A stretch of 50,383 nucleotides of DNA from Planctomycetia bacterium (GTDB lineage: Bacteria > Planctomycetota > UBA1135 > GCA-002686595): positions 1 through 50,383 of the forward strand of contig SYGM01000039.1 of the NCBI GenBank assembly GCA_005799545.1, in the 5' to 3' direction. The position numbers were made by a program, and so were the translations under genes. The notes beneath the pieces are model-generated. The model saw only the letters and a program-made list of their open reading frames with translations, ran no database searches and was not told the DNA's origin. Positions 17,250-26,368 of the stretch are shown piece by piece (positions within the stretch are counted from its first letter, which is position 1; the number at the start of each line of letters is the position of its first letter).

Positions 17250-17264
17250 TTCGGTATTTCCGAA
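17250..17264. promoter_or_regulatory. LysR-type box (T-N11-A) abutting the regulator start
   Basis: TTCGGTATTTCCGAA is an inverted repeat with perfect 5-bp arms and a 5-nt spacer. Read one base in from each end it is T-N11-A, the classic LysR-regulator site. It directly abuts ATG 17265 and lies in the divergent hpf/nhaR-like intergenic region, as expected for autoregulation. Confidence 0.5.
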
Positions 17265-18179
17265 ATGAGAACATCCCTGCACCAGCTCAACTTCCATCAC
17301 CTGCTGTACTTCTGGAGCGTGGCCCGTGAGGGCGGGGTCGTGAAGGCTTCCCAGCGGCTGTTTGTCTCCCCGTCCACGATCAGCGGACAGATTCAGGAGC
17401 TGGAACAGGCGCTCGGTGAGCAGCTTTTCGTGCGTGTCGGACGCCGGCTCGAACTCACGGAAATGGGGCGGGTGGTGCTGCGCTACAGCGATGAGATTTT
17501 CTCGCTGGGGCGCGAGCTGGTGGAGACCGTCAAGGGCCAACCCTCGGGTCGGCCTGCGAGGCTCGTGGTGGGCGTCGATGACGTGCTGCCCAAGCTGCTC
17601 GTGCGGCGTCTGCTCGCGCCGGCCTTCGCGGGACCGGAACCGCTGCATGTCGTGGTGCAGGAAATGCCGCTGCGCGATCTCGTGACACAGCTGGCTCAGC
17701 ACGCGGTCGATGTGGTCTTCTCGGATGCACCGCTGCCGGCCGGCTCGCGCGTCAAGGCGTACTCACACTTGCTCGGGGAGTCGAGCCTGAGTTGGTACGC
17801 GGCTCCGCGCTGGCTGCGACAGGCGCGACGCGGATTCCCTGCGTCCTTGCAACAGGTGCCCCTGCTGCTTCCCACCAGTGATGCGGCACAGCGGCGAGAG
17901 CTGGATGCCTGGCTGGAGTCGCATGGCCTGCGGCCGCGCATCGCGGCGGAGATCGCCGACAGTGCGCTGATGAAGTCGCTGGGGCAGAGCGGGATCGGGG
18001 TCTTCCCCGCCCCGACGGCGCTGCGCAAGGACATTGAGCGGCAGTTCGGGGTGCGCCATGTGGGTGAATCGCTGGGGCTGATCGTGCGTTTCTATGCGAT
18101 CTCGGCGGAGCGCCGCATTCGCAACCCGGCGGTGATCGCCATGCAGACCGAGGCCCGCGCACGCCTGTTCGCGGATTGA
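17265..18179 (+). CDS. LysR-family transcriptional regulator, NhaR-like
   Basis: 304 residues from ATG 17265; ATG 17241 is possible but would put the operator-like palindrome inside the gene. The N-terminal winged helix (LNFHHLLYFWSVAREGGVVK, then ASQRLFVSPSTISGQIQELE) resembles NhaR, the regulator of Na+/H+ antiporter genes. The effector domain spans about residues 95-295 (VVGVDDVLPKLLVRRLLAPA to LGLIVRFYAISAERRIRNPA, the last segment also NhaR-like). No antiporter gene is in the window. It stands 31 bp before the second PSCyt/DUF1501 pair, so it may be co-transcribed with it. Confidence 0.9.
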   Translation: MRTSLHQLNFHHLLYFWSVAREGGVVKASQRLFVSPSTISGQIQELEQALGEQLFVRVGRRLELTEMGRVVLRYSDEIFSLGRELVETVKGQPSGRPARLVVGVDDVLPKLLVRRLLAPAFAGPEPLHVVVQEMPLRDLVTQLAQHAVDVVFSDAPLPAGSRVKAYSHLLGESSLSWYAAPRWLRQARRGFPASLQQVPLLLPTSDAAQRRELDAWLESHGLRPRIAAEIADSALMKSLGQSGIGVFPAPTALRKDIERQFGVRHVGESLGLIVRFYAISAERRIRNPAVIAMQTEARARLFAD

Positions 18180-18210
18180 AGTCTGGCGCGAGGCGTCGCG
18201 GGGTGTTGTG

Positions 18211-21200
18211 ATGAAACCCGTGATCCTGTTTGCGTTGTGGTTGCTGACGGCTGAGTCGGATGCCCCGGACTTCCTGAGGGAAGTTCGGCCGCTGCTCTCC
18301 GATCGCTGCTTCGCCTGCCACGGCCCTGATGAGGCCGCGCGCAAGGCGGGTTTGCGGCTCGATACTCGGGAAGGTGCGCTGTCGGAACTGGCGAGCGGTG
18401 CTCGCGCACTCGTGCCCGCAGACCCTGAGCAGAGCGAGTTGCTGGCGCGGATCCGCGCACACGCTGCGGAGGACATCATGCCTCCGCCGGAACTGAAGCG
18501 GCCCTTGAGCGATGAGGAACGCGGCATTCTGGAGCGCTGGGTGAAGAGCGGAGCGGAGTACAGGCCGCACTGGGCTTTCGTCGCGGCTGTGCCGCAGGCT
18601 CCTCCGGCGGTGCGTCGGGAGCAGTGGGTGCGTGATCCGCTGGATCGCTTCACGCTTGCGCGCATGGAACAAGCCGGCCTGGAGCCGGAGCCGGAGGCAA
18701 CGCGTGAGATCTGGCTGCGACGCGCTTCGATGGTGTTGACGGGCCTCCCGCCGACGGCTGAAGAGGTCGATGCCTTCCTGAGCGATCCTTCACCCGATGC
18801 CTGCGAGCGTCGTGTGGATGCGCTGCTGAGTTCTCCGCGTGCCGCCGAGCACATGGCGGTGGTCTGGCTCGATCTGGCGCGCTTTGCGGATACATGGGGC
18901 TATCAGACCGATGGCGCCATGTTCAGCTGGCCGTGGCGCGACTGGCTGCTGAAGGCGCTTGCCTCCAACATGCCCTATGACCAGTTGATCACGCGCATGA
19001 TCGCAGGAGATCAGCTGCCCGATGCCGGATTGCACGAGCGCGTTGCCAGCGCGTTCAATCGGCTGCACCGCCTTACGGAAGAGGGTGGATCGATACCGGA
19101 GGAGTTCCGTCAGGAGGGCATCGCGGATCGCGTCTCGACCTACGGCACGAGCTTCCTCGGGCTGACGCTGGAGTGTGCGCGCTGCCACGACCACAAATAC
19201 GACCCGATCCCGACGCGCGAGTTCTACGGACTGGCTGCGCTCTTCGGGAAGCTGGATGAGAACGGACTGAAGCCTTGGTCGATACACACCAGCGCGCCGC
19301 CGCCGTTCGTGAGGCTGATGAATCCGGATCAGCAGCGTGCCATCGAGCAGGCGCGCCAGAACCTTGCGCGGGCACGCATCGCGGACCGCAATGCACGCAC
19401 ATCAAATCCTGCGACCGCGCAAGCCGTCGTCGTCCCGGCTCCGGTGGCGCATTATCCGTTCGAGACGCTGGAGAACAACACCACGCCGAACCTCGCCGGC
19501 GATCAGCAGCCCGCTTCCACGGACCGCAAGCGACCTGAGCAGTTGGGTGCGGTGGCGCTCGGACCCGGTCGGGAAGGGCAGGCCCTCTTGCTCGATGGTG
19601 ATGGTGGTCTGGGTCTGGCGGGCCTGTCCGGCTTCACGCGCCACGATCCGGTCACGCTTTCGATGTGGGTGCGGCCAGGGGAGCTCAACGCGAAGGCGGC
19701 GCTGATTCACGCCGCGGGTTTTTATTCACTCGATGCGGACGCCTCGGGAATCGAGCTGGAGCTGGTCGATGGCCGCGTGCGCTGGAGCGTGATCCATCTC
19801 TGGCCTGGATCGGCGATCAGCATTCTCATGCCGGAAGCCCTGCCGGTGGGCGAGTGGGCGCACATCACGGCAACCTACGATGGATCGTCGCAGGTGGACG
19901 GGCTGCGCCTGTATGTGCAGGGCACGCAGGTCGAGACGACGGTGCTGCGCGACAAGCTTGACGGACCGATCACGACGCACCCGTTGGAGCTTGGTTCGCG
20001 CTCGCGTGGCAGCGGTTTTCGCAACGGCGCGGTCGATGAACTGAAAATCTGGCGTCGGTCGCTGACGAGTGCGCAGGTGGCGCGCGCCTTCGGCCTGCCG
20101 GCTCCGGAGACGGAGCCGACCCATCCGCAAGCCGTCGAGGACGCCTGTCAGGCCGTGCGTGATGCGGAGCGGGCACTGTGCGCTCAGCTCGATGCCTGCA
20201 GCTCGTTCCTGGCGATGGAGGACAGCGCGCACGCTCCCGCGATGCACGTGCTCAAGCGCGGTGCCTACGATCAACCTGACCGATCACAGCCTCTGGCGGG
20301 CGGGGCGCTGCAGGCAGTGCTGCCGTGGGAGGGTGCTGGCCCGCGCACTCGCCTGGAGTTGGCGCGCTGGACCTGTGATCCGCGTCACCCGCTGACCGCG
20401 CGGGTTGCTGTCAACCGCCTCTGGGCGCAGGTCTTCGGGCGTCCGCTGGTGGAGACCAGCGAGAACTTCGGTTGGCAGGGCGCGATGCCTTCGCATCCGG
20501 AACTGCTGGACATGCTGGCCGTCGAGTTTGCTTCCGGTCCGGAGCGCTGGAACCAGCGTGCACTGCTGCGGCGCATGGTCCTGAGCGCGACATTCCGGCA
20601 ATCCTCGGCTGCAGGCGCAACGAAGCGCGAGCGTGATCCTTCCAATGTGCTGCTTGCTCGCGGTCCCAGCACAAGGCTCAGCGCGGAAGCGCTGCGCGAT
20701 CAGGCGCTCGCCGTTTCCGGCCTGCTGATCGAGCGCCTCGGCGGCGCCAGCGTGAAGCCCTATGAGCCGCCGGGTCTGTGGAACGAAGCAGGACAGGCCG
20801 GCGAATACGGCCCGGACTCCGGTGACAACGCGCATCGGCGCAGTCTGTACACGTTCCGCAAGCGGGCGGCGCCATCGCCCAATCAACTCATCTTTGACGC
20901 CGGTGCCCGCGAGAGCTGCATGCCGCGGCGTAGCCAGACCAACACTCCGCTGCAGGCGCTGGTGCTGGCTAACGACCCGGTCTATTTCGAGTGCGCGCAG
21001 GCTCTGGCGCGCCGCCTCGCGGCAATACCCGGTGCGTGGCACCAGCGCATACGCTCGGCGTACCGGGCCGTGACCCTGCGTGAGCCGGATGCGGCGGAGC
21101 GTGTGGTGCTGGAGCGACTGCATGCGGAACAACGCGCAGCACTGGCGAGCGATGAACCGGCCTGTCAGCAGCTGTGCGGCAGTGCGGATCCCGATGCGGC

Positions 21201-21261
21201 AGCCTTGGTGATCGTCTGCTCGACGATCCTTTGCAGCGATGCTGCGTTGGTGCTGCGATGA
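18211..21261 (+). CDS. PSCyt1/DUF1549/LamG/DUF1553 secreted protein
   Basis: 1016 residues from ATG 18211 (GTG 18208 also possible). Signal peptide [18 protein letters not shown], then PSCyt1 with one haem motif CFACH (33-37), a DUF1549 region with [11 protein letters not shown], an inserted concanavalin/LamG-like domain of about 240 residues (roughly 410-630: [57 protein letters not shown]), and DUF1553. The insert sits at the point where the paralogue at 461 has only a short linker. LamG-like domains bind carbohydrate, so a polysaccharide target is plausible but unproven. The stop overlaps the DUF1501 start as ATGA. Confidence 0.92.
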   Translation: MKPVILFALWLLTAESDAPDFLREVRPLLSDRCFACHGPDEAARKAGLRLDTREGALSELASGARALVPADPEQSELLARIRAHAAEDIMPPPELKRPLSDEERGILERWVKSGAEYRPHWAFVAAVPQAPPAVRREQWVRDPLDRFTLARMEQAGLEPEPEATREIWLRRASMVLTGLPPTAEEVDAFLSDPSPDACERRVDALLSSPRAAEHMAVVWLDLARFADTWGYQTDGAMFSWPWRDWLLKALASNMPYDQLITRMIAGDQLPDAGLHERVASAFNRLHRLTEEGGSIPEEFRQEGIADRVSTYGTSFLGLTLECARCHDHKYDPIPTREFYGLAALFGKLDENGLKPWSIHTSAPPPFVRLMNPDQQRAIEQARQNLARARIADRNARTSNPATAQAVVVPAPVAHYPFETLENNTTPNLAGDQQPASTDRKRPEQLGAVALGPGREGQALLLDGDGGLGLAGLSGFTRHDPVTLSMWVRPGELNAKAALIHAAGFYSLDADASGIELELVDGRVRWSVIHLWPGSAISILMPEALPVGEWAHITATYDGSSQVDGLRLYVQGTQVETTVLRDKLDGPITTHPLELGSRSRGSGFRNGAVDELKIWRRSLTSAQVARAFGLPAPETEPTHPQAVEDACQAVRDAERALCAQLDACSSFLAMEDSAHAPAMHVLKRGAYDQPDRSQPLAGGALQAVLPWEGAGPRTRLELARWTCDPRHPLTARVAVNRLWAQVFGRPLVETSENFGWQGAMPSHPELLDMLAVEFASGPERWNQRALLRRMVLSATFRQSSAAGATKRERDPSNVLLARGPSTRLSAEALRDQALAVSGLLIERLGGASVKPYEPPGLWNEAGQAGEYGPDSGDNAHRRSLYTFRKRAAPSPNQLIFDAGARESCMPRRSQTNTPLQALVLANDPVYFECAQALARRLAAIPGAWHQRIRSAYRAVTLREPDAAERVVLERLHAEQRAALASDEPACQQLCGSADPDAAALVIVCSTILCSDAALVLR

Positions 21262-22673
21262 ACACGCAACGCCGGGAGTTTCTGCTGCACTCAGGTTTCG
21301 GTCTCGGAGCGCTGGCTTTGTCGCAGCTCCACGGATCCGCCGCGCCCTTCACACGCGCGGAAGGGAATGCAGGTTTGCCGCATCACGCACCCAAGGCCAA
21401 GCGCGTGATCTACCTGTTCCAATCCGGAGGCCCCTCGCAGTTCGAGACCTTCGATTGGAAGCCGAAATGCCGCGAGCTGCATGGACAGCCGCTGCCGGAG
21501 AGCGTGCGCGGCACGCAGCGCCTCACGGGTATGAGCGGGAATCAGGCGGTGCTGCCGGTCGCGGGTTCCTTCGCCGATTTCGCGCGCCATGGTAAGTCCG
21601 GTCTCGAGATCAGCTCGCTGCTTCCGTACACGGCGAAGATCGCGGACAAGCTCTGCGTGCTGCGAGCCGTTCATACCGAAGCGATCAATCACGATCCGGC
21701 GATCACCTATTTCTGCTCCGGCCATCCGATCGCAGGGCGGCCTTCGATGGGGGCGTGGCTCAGCTACGGATTGGGTTCCATGAACGCGGACCTGCCGAGC
21801 TTCGTGGCGCTCGTGTCGAAGGACGCCAACCGGGACCAACCGCTGTATGCGCGCCTGTGGGGCGCAGGTTTCCTCCCGAGCGAGCATCAGGGCGTGCAGC
21901 TGCGCGGCGGCAAGGAGCCGGTTCTGTACCTCGACAATCCACCGGGAGTCAGCCGGACCACTCGTCGTGCGATGCTCGACGCGCTGGGCCGGCTCTCCGA
22001 GCTTGCCGTGCAGCGCGAGGGCGATTCTGAGATCGCGGCGCGGATGGCTCAGGCGGAGCTGGCCTTCCGCATGCAGGCCAGCGTCCCGGAGGCCGCGGAT
22101 CTCTCGCAGGAAAGCGCGGAGACCTTCGAGCTGTACGGTGAGAGCGCGCGGAATCCCGGCACTTTCGCGGCGAACTGCCTGTTGGCTCGCCGTCTCGCGG
22201 AACGCGGTGTGCGCTTCATCCAGCTCTTTCATCAGGGCTGGGATCAGCACGGTGGCCTGCCCGGCGGCATCGCCCACCAGTGTCGTCAGACGGATCAACC
22301 GGCCGCTGCGCTGATCACCGACCTGGAGCGCCGCGGGCTTCTCCAGGACACGCTGGTGATCTGGGGCGGGGAGTTCGGACGCACCGCGTACTGTCAGGGA
22401 CGCATGACGGCTCAGGACTACGGTCGTGACCACCATCCGCGCTGCTTCAGCATGTGGATGGCGGGCGGCGGCGTGCGCGCAGGGCACGCCCACGGTGCCA
22501 CGGACGATTTCAGCTACAACATCGCCGAAGGTGGAGTCCACGTGCACGATCTGCACGCGACGATGCTACATCTCATGGGTATCGACCATGAGCGCCTGAC
22601 CTGGCGCTTCCAGGGTCGGCACTATCGCCTGACCGATGTTGCGGGCCGCGTGGTTCCGGAACTGCTCGCCTAG
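21258..22673 (+). CDS. DUF1501 family protein with Tat signal
   Basis: 471 residues from ATG 21258, overlapping the stop of the PSCyt gene by 4 bp. A twin-arginine signal (TQRREFLLHSGFGLGALALS; Arg5-Arg6) leads into the DUF1501 body: VIYLFQSGGPSQFETFDWKP, RAVHTEAINHDPA, LVIWGGEFGRTAYCQG, YGRDHHPRCFSMWMAGGG and the ending LTWRFQGRHYRLTDVAG. It is clearly paralogous to the protein at 2760 and has the same gene order. Exported folded and presumably works with the LamG-containing PSCyt partner. The gene ends 3 bp from the convergent sthA stop. Confidence 0.92.
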   Translation: MNTQRREFLLHSGFGLGALALSQLHGSAAPFTRAEGNAGLPHHAPKAKRVIYLFQSGGPSQFETFDWKPKCRELHGQPLPESVRGTQRLTGMSGNQAVLPVAGSFADFARHGKSGLEISSLLPYTAKIADKLCVLRAVHTEAINHDPAITYFCSGHPIAGRPSMGAWLSYGLGSMNADLPSFVALVSKDANRDQPLYARLWGAGFLPSEHQGVQLRGGKEPVLYLDNPPGVSRTTRRAMLDALGRLSELAVQREGDSEIAARMAQAELAFRMQASVPEAADLSQESAETFELYGESARNPGTFAANCLLARRLAERGVRFIQLFHQGWDQHGGLPGGIAHQCRQTDQPAAALITDLERRGLLQDTLVIWGGEFGRTAYCQGRMTAQDYGRDHHPRCFSMWMAGGGVRAGHAHGATDDFSYNIAEGGVHVHDLHATMLHLMGIDHERLTWRFQGRHYRLTDVAGRVVPELLA

Positions 22674-22676
22674 GTC

Positions 22677-24086
22677 TCAGGTGTCGCCGAACAGGCCGTG
22701 ACGATCGAGGTTCATGGTCTGCAGCAAGGCGTCGTAGGTAGCCGCCTTATAGAGATCCGTGAGCGTCGGATAGTTGAAACAGAGTGAATCAAAGGTGTGA
22801 GCGGTCTTCTCGCATTGGATCGCGAGCAGCCCCACATGGATCAGCTCGATCGCGGATTCGCCCAGGATGTGAACACCCAGCAGGCGCATGTCGCGCTTGT
22901 CGAAGATCATCTTGAGGAAGCCGCTCTCCTCGCCGATAATCCGTCCGCGCGGATTGGCCCTGTACTGGGCGCGGCCCACGACATAAGGCACCTGCCGCGC
23001 GCGCAGTTCCTCCTCGGTCGCACCCACGCAGGCGGATTCCGGGATCGAGTAGATGCCCGTGGGCTGGATCGGATTGGCGCGCTTGTCGATGCCGCCGAAG
23101 GCGTGCATCATCGCGATGCGCGCGTATTCCATCGCCGTTGCCGCGATCGCCGGCGGTCCGATGACGTCACCGGCGGCGTAGATATGGAGTGCGGAGGTCT
23201 GAAAGTGTTCATTGACCGGAATGATGCCGCGGTTTCCGACCTTCACTCCGGCTGCATCGAGCCCGATGCGATCGGTCGCGCACTGACGACCGGCCGCCAC
23301 GAGCACATCCGAGGTCACGATCTCGCGGCCGGAGCTCAGTTGGATGCGCACGCTGTCAAAGCGCGGCTCGCAGCGCAGCACCTGCTCCTGAAAGTGGAAT
23401 GTGATGCCATTGGACACCATGGCCTGATGCAGCGCATCACCGAGCTCGCGGTCCAGGAACGGCAACAGCTGATTGCGGCCATCGATGACGTGCACGGGGA
23501 TGCCGAGCGCGGCAAAGGTGCTGGCGTACTCGGTTCCGATCACACCCGCGCCCACCACCGTGAGCGATGTGGGCATGTGATGCATGTCGAGGATCTCATC
23601 GCTGTCGTGAACGCGCGGGTGAGAGAAGTCGTACTCGGGCGGCTGCGTGGGTCTGGATCCGGTGGCGATCAAGAACTTGCGAGCCTGCAGGCGCTGTTCC
23701 GTGCCATCGGCTTGGGCGATCGCGATTTCATTGGGGCTTGTGAAGCGTGCCAGACCATGCACGACCTCGACACCGAGCCGACGGGCGCGTTCGGTGACCA
23801 AGGTGCGTCCGGTCTCGACGACATGCCGCTCGTGATAGGTGAAGTCACGCAAGGAAGCCTCCTCGCGGCGGGCGACCTGAATGCCCAGCAGCTTGCGGGA
23901 CTTCGCGCCGGAGAGCAGCAAGGCGCTCTCTCGCAGTGTCTTGCTGGGGATGGTGCCCGTGTTGAGACCGGCCCCGCCCAGCTCCGGACAGGCTTCGATC
24001 AACGTGACCTTCTGCCCGAAGATACCGGCGGCGAAGGCGCCGGAAGTGCCTGCGGGTCCGCCGCCTATGACGATGAGATCGCGCAT
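22677..24086 (-). CDS. sthA: soluble pyridine nucleotide transhydrogenase (Si-specific)
   Basis: 469 residues, FAD flavoprotein of the disulfide reductase family. FAD motif GGGPAG (8-13), second Rossmann motif VVGAGVIGTEYASTFAALG, and the third FAD block IYAAGDVIG. The redox-disulfide segment reads GGAGLNTGTIPSKTLRES, so both cysteines of lipoamide dehydrogenase are replaced (Gly40 and Thr45). Loss of the disulfide is the mark of SthA, which exchanges hydride between NADPH and NAD+. The C-terminal dimerisation domain ends LDRHGLFGDT. The start has no Shine-Dalgarno sequence but TATCGT 6 nt upstream. It is divergent from the thioredoxin-fold gene (46 bp). Confidence 0.9.
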   Translation of the reverse strand: MRDLIVIGGGPAGTSGAFAAGIFGQKVTLIEACPELGGAGLNTGTIPSKTLRESALLLSGAKSRKLLGIQVARREEASLRDFTYHERHVVETGRTLVTERARRLGVEVVHGLARFTSPNEIAIAQADGTEQRLQARKFLIATGSRPTQPPEYDFSHPRVHDSDEILDMHHMPTSLTVVGAGVIGTEYASTFAALGIPVHVIDGRNQLLPFLDRELGDALHQAMVSNGITFHFQEQVLRCEPRFDSVRIQLSSGREIVTSDVLVAAGRQCATDRIGLDAAGVKVGNRGIIPVNEHFQTSALHIYAAGDVIGPPAIAATAMEYARIAMMHAFGGIDKRANPIQPTGIYSIPESACVGATEEELRARQVPYVVGRAQYRANPRGRIIGEESGFLKMIFDKRDMRLLGVHILGESAIELIHVGLLAIQCEKTAHTFDSLCFNYPTLTDLYKAATYDALLQTMNLDRHGLFGDT

Positions 24087-24092
24087 GAAGCC

Positions 24093-24098
24093 ACGATA
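24093..24098 (-). promoter_or_regulatory. TANNNT -10-like hexamer for sthA
   Basis: On the minus strand TATCGT is followed by GGCTTC and the sthA ATG, a 6-nt spacing. No ribosome-binding site is seen. Consistent with a leaderless mRNA. Confidence 0.4.
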
Positions 24099-24120
24099 GC
24101 GGGAGCACCCGTGCTCCTGC

Positions 24121-24126
24121 TAGGCT
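24121..24126 (+). promoter_or_regulatory. TANNNT -10-like hexamer for the thioredoxin-fold gene
   Basis: TAGGCT is followed by CACTAC and ATG 24133, a 6-nt spacing with no Shine-Dalgarno sequence, mirroring the sthA element on the other strand. Confidence 0.4.
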
Positions 24127-24132
24127 CACTAC

Positions 24133-24720
24133 ATGGTCTTAACGCCTTCGACGATGCTGGCACTGGGTACCCCGGCTCCGGATTTTTCACTGACGGATGC
24201 CGTCAGCGGGAAGCAGATGACACTGGCGAGCTTCTCCGGCAAGCGGGCGCTGGTGGTGATGTTCCTCTGCAATCACTGCCCGTATGTGAAGCACATTGAA
24301 GCCGGCTTGACCGCTTTTGACCGGGATTACGCCGACAAGGATGTGGCAATCGTCGCCATCAGCTCCAACGATGCCGGTGCCTATCCGGATGATGCGCCGG
24401 AGAAGCTCGCAGCGACCGTCCGCGCACGGGGATGGAAGTTCCATTACCTGCACGATGCCACGCAGTCCGTGGCGAAGAGCTTCACCGCCGCCTGCACACC
24501 GGATTTCTTCCTCTATGACAGTGGGAATCGACTGGTCTACCGCGGTCAGTTCGATGCCAGCCGTCCGAAGTCCGATATTCCGGTTACCGGCTCGGATCTG
24601 CGGGCGGCACTGGATGCCGTGCTCGCGGGTCTAGCGCCTTCCGCCACACAGAAGCCGAGCATCGGCTGCAACATCAAGTGGCGCGCTGGCAGCGAACCCG
24701 CCTGGTTCCCATCGAGGTGA
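24133..24720 (+). CDS. thioredoxin-fold (AhpC/TSA-like) protein
   Basis: 195 residues. PDFSLTDAVSGKQMTLASFS at the N-terminus, the active-site region FLCNHCPYVKHIE (CxxC), VAIVAISSNDAGAYPDD, and the cis-Pro segment AACTPDFFLYD. This matches the widespread thioredoxin family whose members carry CNHCPY and whose role (thiol oxidoreductase or peroxiredoxin-like) is not fixed. There is no signal peptide, so it is cytoplasmic. The stop overlaps the GTG of the GIY-YIG gene (GTGA). Confidence 0.85.
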   Translation: MVLTPSTMLALGTPAPDFSLTDAVSGKQMTLASFSGKRALVVMFLCNHCPYVKHIEAGLTAFDRDYADKDVAIVAISSNDAGAYPDDAPEKLAATVRARGWKFHYLHDATQSVAKSFTAACTPDFFLYDSGNRLVYRGQFDASRPKSDIPVTGSDLRAALDAVLAGLAPSATQKPSIGCNIKWRAGSEPAWFPSR

Positions 24721-25022
24721 ATCGAGGGGCGGGACTCCCGGCATGGTGGCTGTATGTCCTGCGCACGGGGCAGGACAAGCTGTACACCGGCATCGCCACC
24801 GATGTGCAGCGGCGGCTGCAGCAGCACTCGGAGGGCAAGGGTGCCAAGGCCCTGCGCGGAAAAGGGCCGCTGACGATCGTCTACCGCCGCAGGATCGGAG
24901 CGCACGGTCTGGCTCTGCGGGCGGAAAAACGCCTCAAGCAGTTGTCGCGCGCCGATAAGGACGCGCTGGTGGCACGCAATCCGCGCTGTTCAACCTTGCT
25001 GCGACTGCTCGGTATCGACTAG
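24717..25022 (+). CDS. GIY-YIG domain protein (YhbQ/UPF0213-like)
   Basis: 101 residues from GTG 24717, which overlaps the preceding stop. The domain occupies almost the whole protein: WWLYVLRTGQDKLYTGIATD (the YVL..YTGI form of the motif), VQRRLQQHSEGKGAKALRGK with the conserved Arg and His, and the EKRLKQLSRADK helix with the catalytic Glu region. Stand-alone small GIY-YIG proteins act on DNA, but the physiological role of this branch is poorly known. An earlier in-frame start at 24678 would lie within the thioredoxin-fold gene. Its TAG overlaps the TAG of the opposite gene within a CTAG. Confidence 0.82.
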   Translation: MNRGAGLPAWWLYVLRTGQDKLYTGIATDVQRRLQQHSEGKGAKALRGKGPLTIVYRRRIGAHGLALRAEKRLKQLSRADKDALVARNPRCSTLLRLLGID

Positions 25023-26368
25023 CGCGAGTGCAGGTAGTCGATCGCGAGGTGGGTCAGCGTCTGAACGCCTCGCGGGAGTGCGCTTTCGTCGACTTCAAAG
25101 CGGGGTGAGTGGTTGGAGTCCGCCGTCGCCAGCTTCTCCGGTGCAGTGACGCCGAGGAACAGGAACACACCGGGCACGCGATTGGCGTAGAAGGAGAAGT
25201 CCTCCGAACCGGTCAGCTTCTGGGTTTCGACCACATCCTCGCCTGCAATCCGGCGCAGCGTTGGCAGCATCTGGTCCATCAGCTGCGGCGAGTTGCTCGT
25301 GACGGGATAGCCGGGATCGATGGTGAGCTTGACTCGCGCGCCGTAAGCGGCCGCGATGCTCTCCGACATGCGCTTCACGCGCGCGTGGATATCGGCCTGC
25401 ATGCCGCGATCGAAGGTGCGGATCGTCCCGACGAGGCGCGCGCGGTCGGGGATGATGTTGTTGCGCACACCTGCTTCAAACTGGCCGACGGTGACGACAG
25501 CGGGCTCCTTGATGATGTCTACCTGACGCGACACGATCGTCTGCAGCGCGCCGATGATCTCGCTGCCAACGACGATAGGGTCGATGCCGGCCCACGGCTT
25601 GGATCCGTGCGCCTGACGCCCTTCGACGATCAGCTCAAAGCGATCCCCGGCGGCCATAATCGGTCCGCGACGGTATCCGATCAGACCGGAACGCATGCCC
25701 GCGAACACATGCAGGCCGAAGATGGCGTCCACCTTGGGATTCTCGAGCACTCCCTGAAGGATCATCGCCTCCGCGCCAGCAGGTTGTTCGCCGGCGGGCG
25801 CCCCTTCTTCCGCCGGTTGGAACACGAGGACGATCTTGCCCGGCAACTCGCTCCGCACGCTCATCAGCGCCTTTGCCGCCGCCAGCAGCATCGCCACATG
25901 CGTGTCGTGGCCACAGGCGTGCATCACGCCGACGGTCTTGCCCTCGTATGTGCCCTTGGCCTTGCTCGTGAAAGGCAGGTCGACTTCTTCGGTGACGGGA
26001 AGCGCGTCCATGTCGGCGCGCAGCGCGACAACCGGTCCGGGCTTGCCGCCCTCGATCACTGCCTTGACGCCGTGTCCTGCGATGCCGGTCTGCGGCTTGA
26101 GGCCCATCTCACGCAGTCTGTCCGCAATGAAGCGCCCGGTTTCCACCTCACGATTGGAGAGCTCGGGGTTCTGGTGCAGATGCTGTCGCCATGCGATCAG
26201 ATCCTCCCGCGGGATCGCGGCGTCCACTGCCGCCAGCAGAGATGCGTGGGCAGAGTCCTGCGAGCTGTGAGCAGATGCCTGCGGGCCGGGTTCGCGGGCG
26301 GGTGCGGGCGTGGGGGCTGTACGGCAGCCGATAACGACGAGAACACCGCAGAGCCAAGCTAGCTTCAT
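25019..26368 (-). CDS. M20 family amidohydrolase/aminoacylase lipoprotein
   Basis: 449 residues. Lipoprotein signal MKLAWLCGVLVVIGC (Cys15), then a Ser/Thr/Pro linker and an M20D-type metallopeptidase: WRQHLHQNPELSNREVETGR, VALRADMDALPVTEE, MHACGHDTHVAMLL (zinc ligands), FQPAEEGAPAGEQPAGAEAM, and TGSEDFSFYANRVPG near the C-terminus. Members hydrolyse N-acyl amino acids, hippurate-like amides or indole conjugates. The lipid anchor puts it outside the cytoplasmic membrane. Its ATG overlaps the stop of hutD-like (ATGA), so the two are one transcript. Confidence 0.9.
   Translation of the reverse strand: MKLAWLCGVLVVIGCRTAPTPAPAREPGPQASAHSSQDSAHASLLAAVDAAIPREDLIAWRQHLHQNPELSNREVETGRFIADRLREMGLKPQTGIAGHGVKAVIEGGKPGPVVALRADMDALPVTEEVDLPFTSKAKGTYEGKTVGVMHACGHDTHVAMLLAAAKALMSVRSELPGKIVLVFQPAEEGAPAGEQPAGAEAMILQGVLENPKVDAIFGLHVFAGMRSGLIGYRRGPIMAAGDRFELIVEGRQAHGSKPWAGIDPIVVGSEIIGALQTIVSRQVDIIKEPAVVTVGQFEAGVRNNIIPDRARLVGTIRTFDRGMQADIHARVKRMSESIAAAYGARVKLTIDPGYPVTSNSPQLMDQMLPTLRRIAGEDVVETQKLTGSEDFSFYANRVPGVFLFLGVTAPEKLATADSNHSPRFEVDESALPRGVQTLTHLAIDYLHSR

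Noticed and set aside
15844-17268. Plus-strand open frame of 474 codons
   Set aside because: Antisense to terC and hpf; Asp/Glu/His-rich composition typical of the complement of a membrane protein gene.
22677-24086. sthA as a dihydrolipoamide dehydrogenase partner (E3) of the E1 gene
   Set aside because: Both redox cysteines are missing (Gly40, Thr45), so it cannot act as E3.
22797-24299. Plus-strand open frame of 500 codons
   Set aside because: Antisense to sthA and then out of frame over the thioredoxin-fold gene; no recognisable domain.
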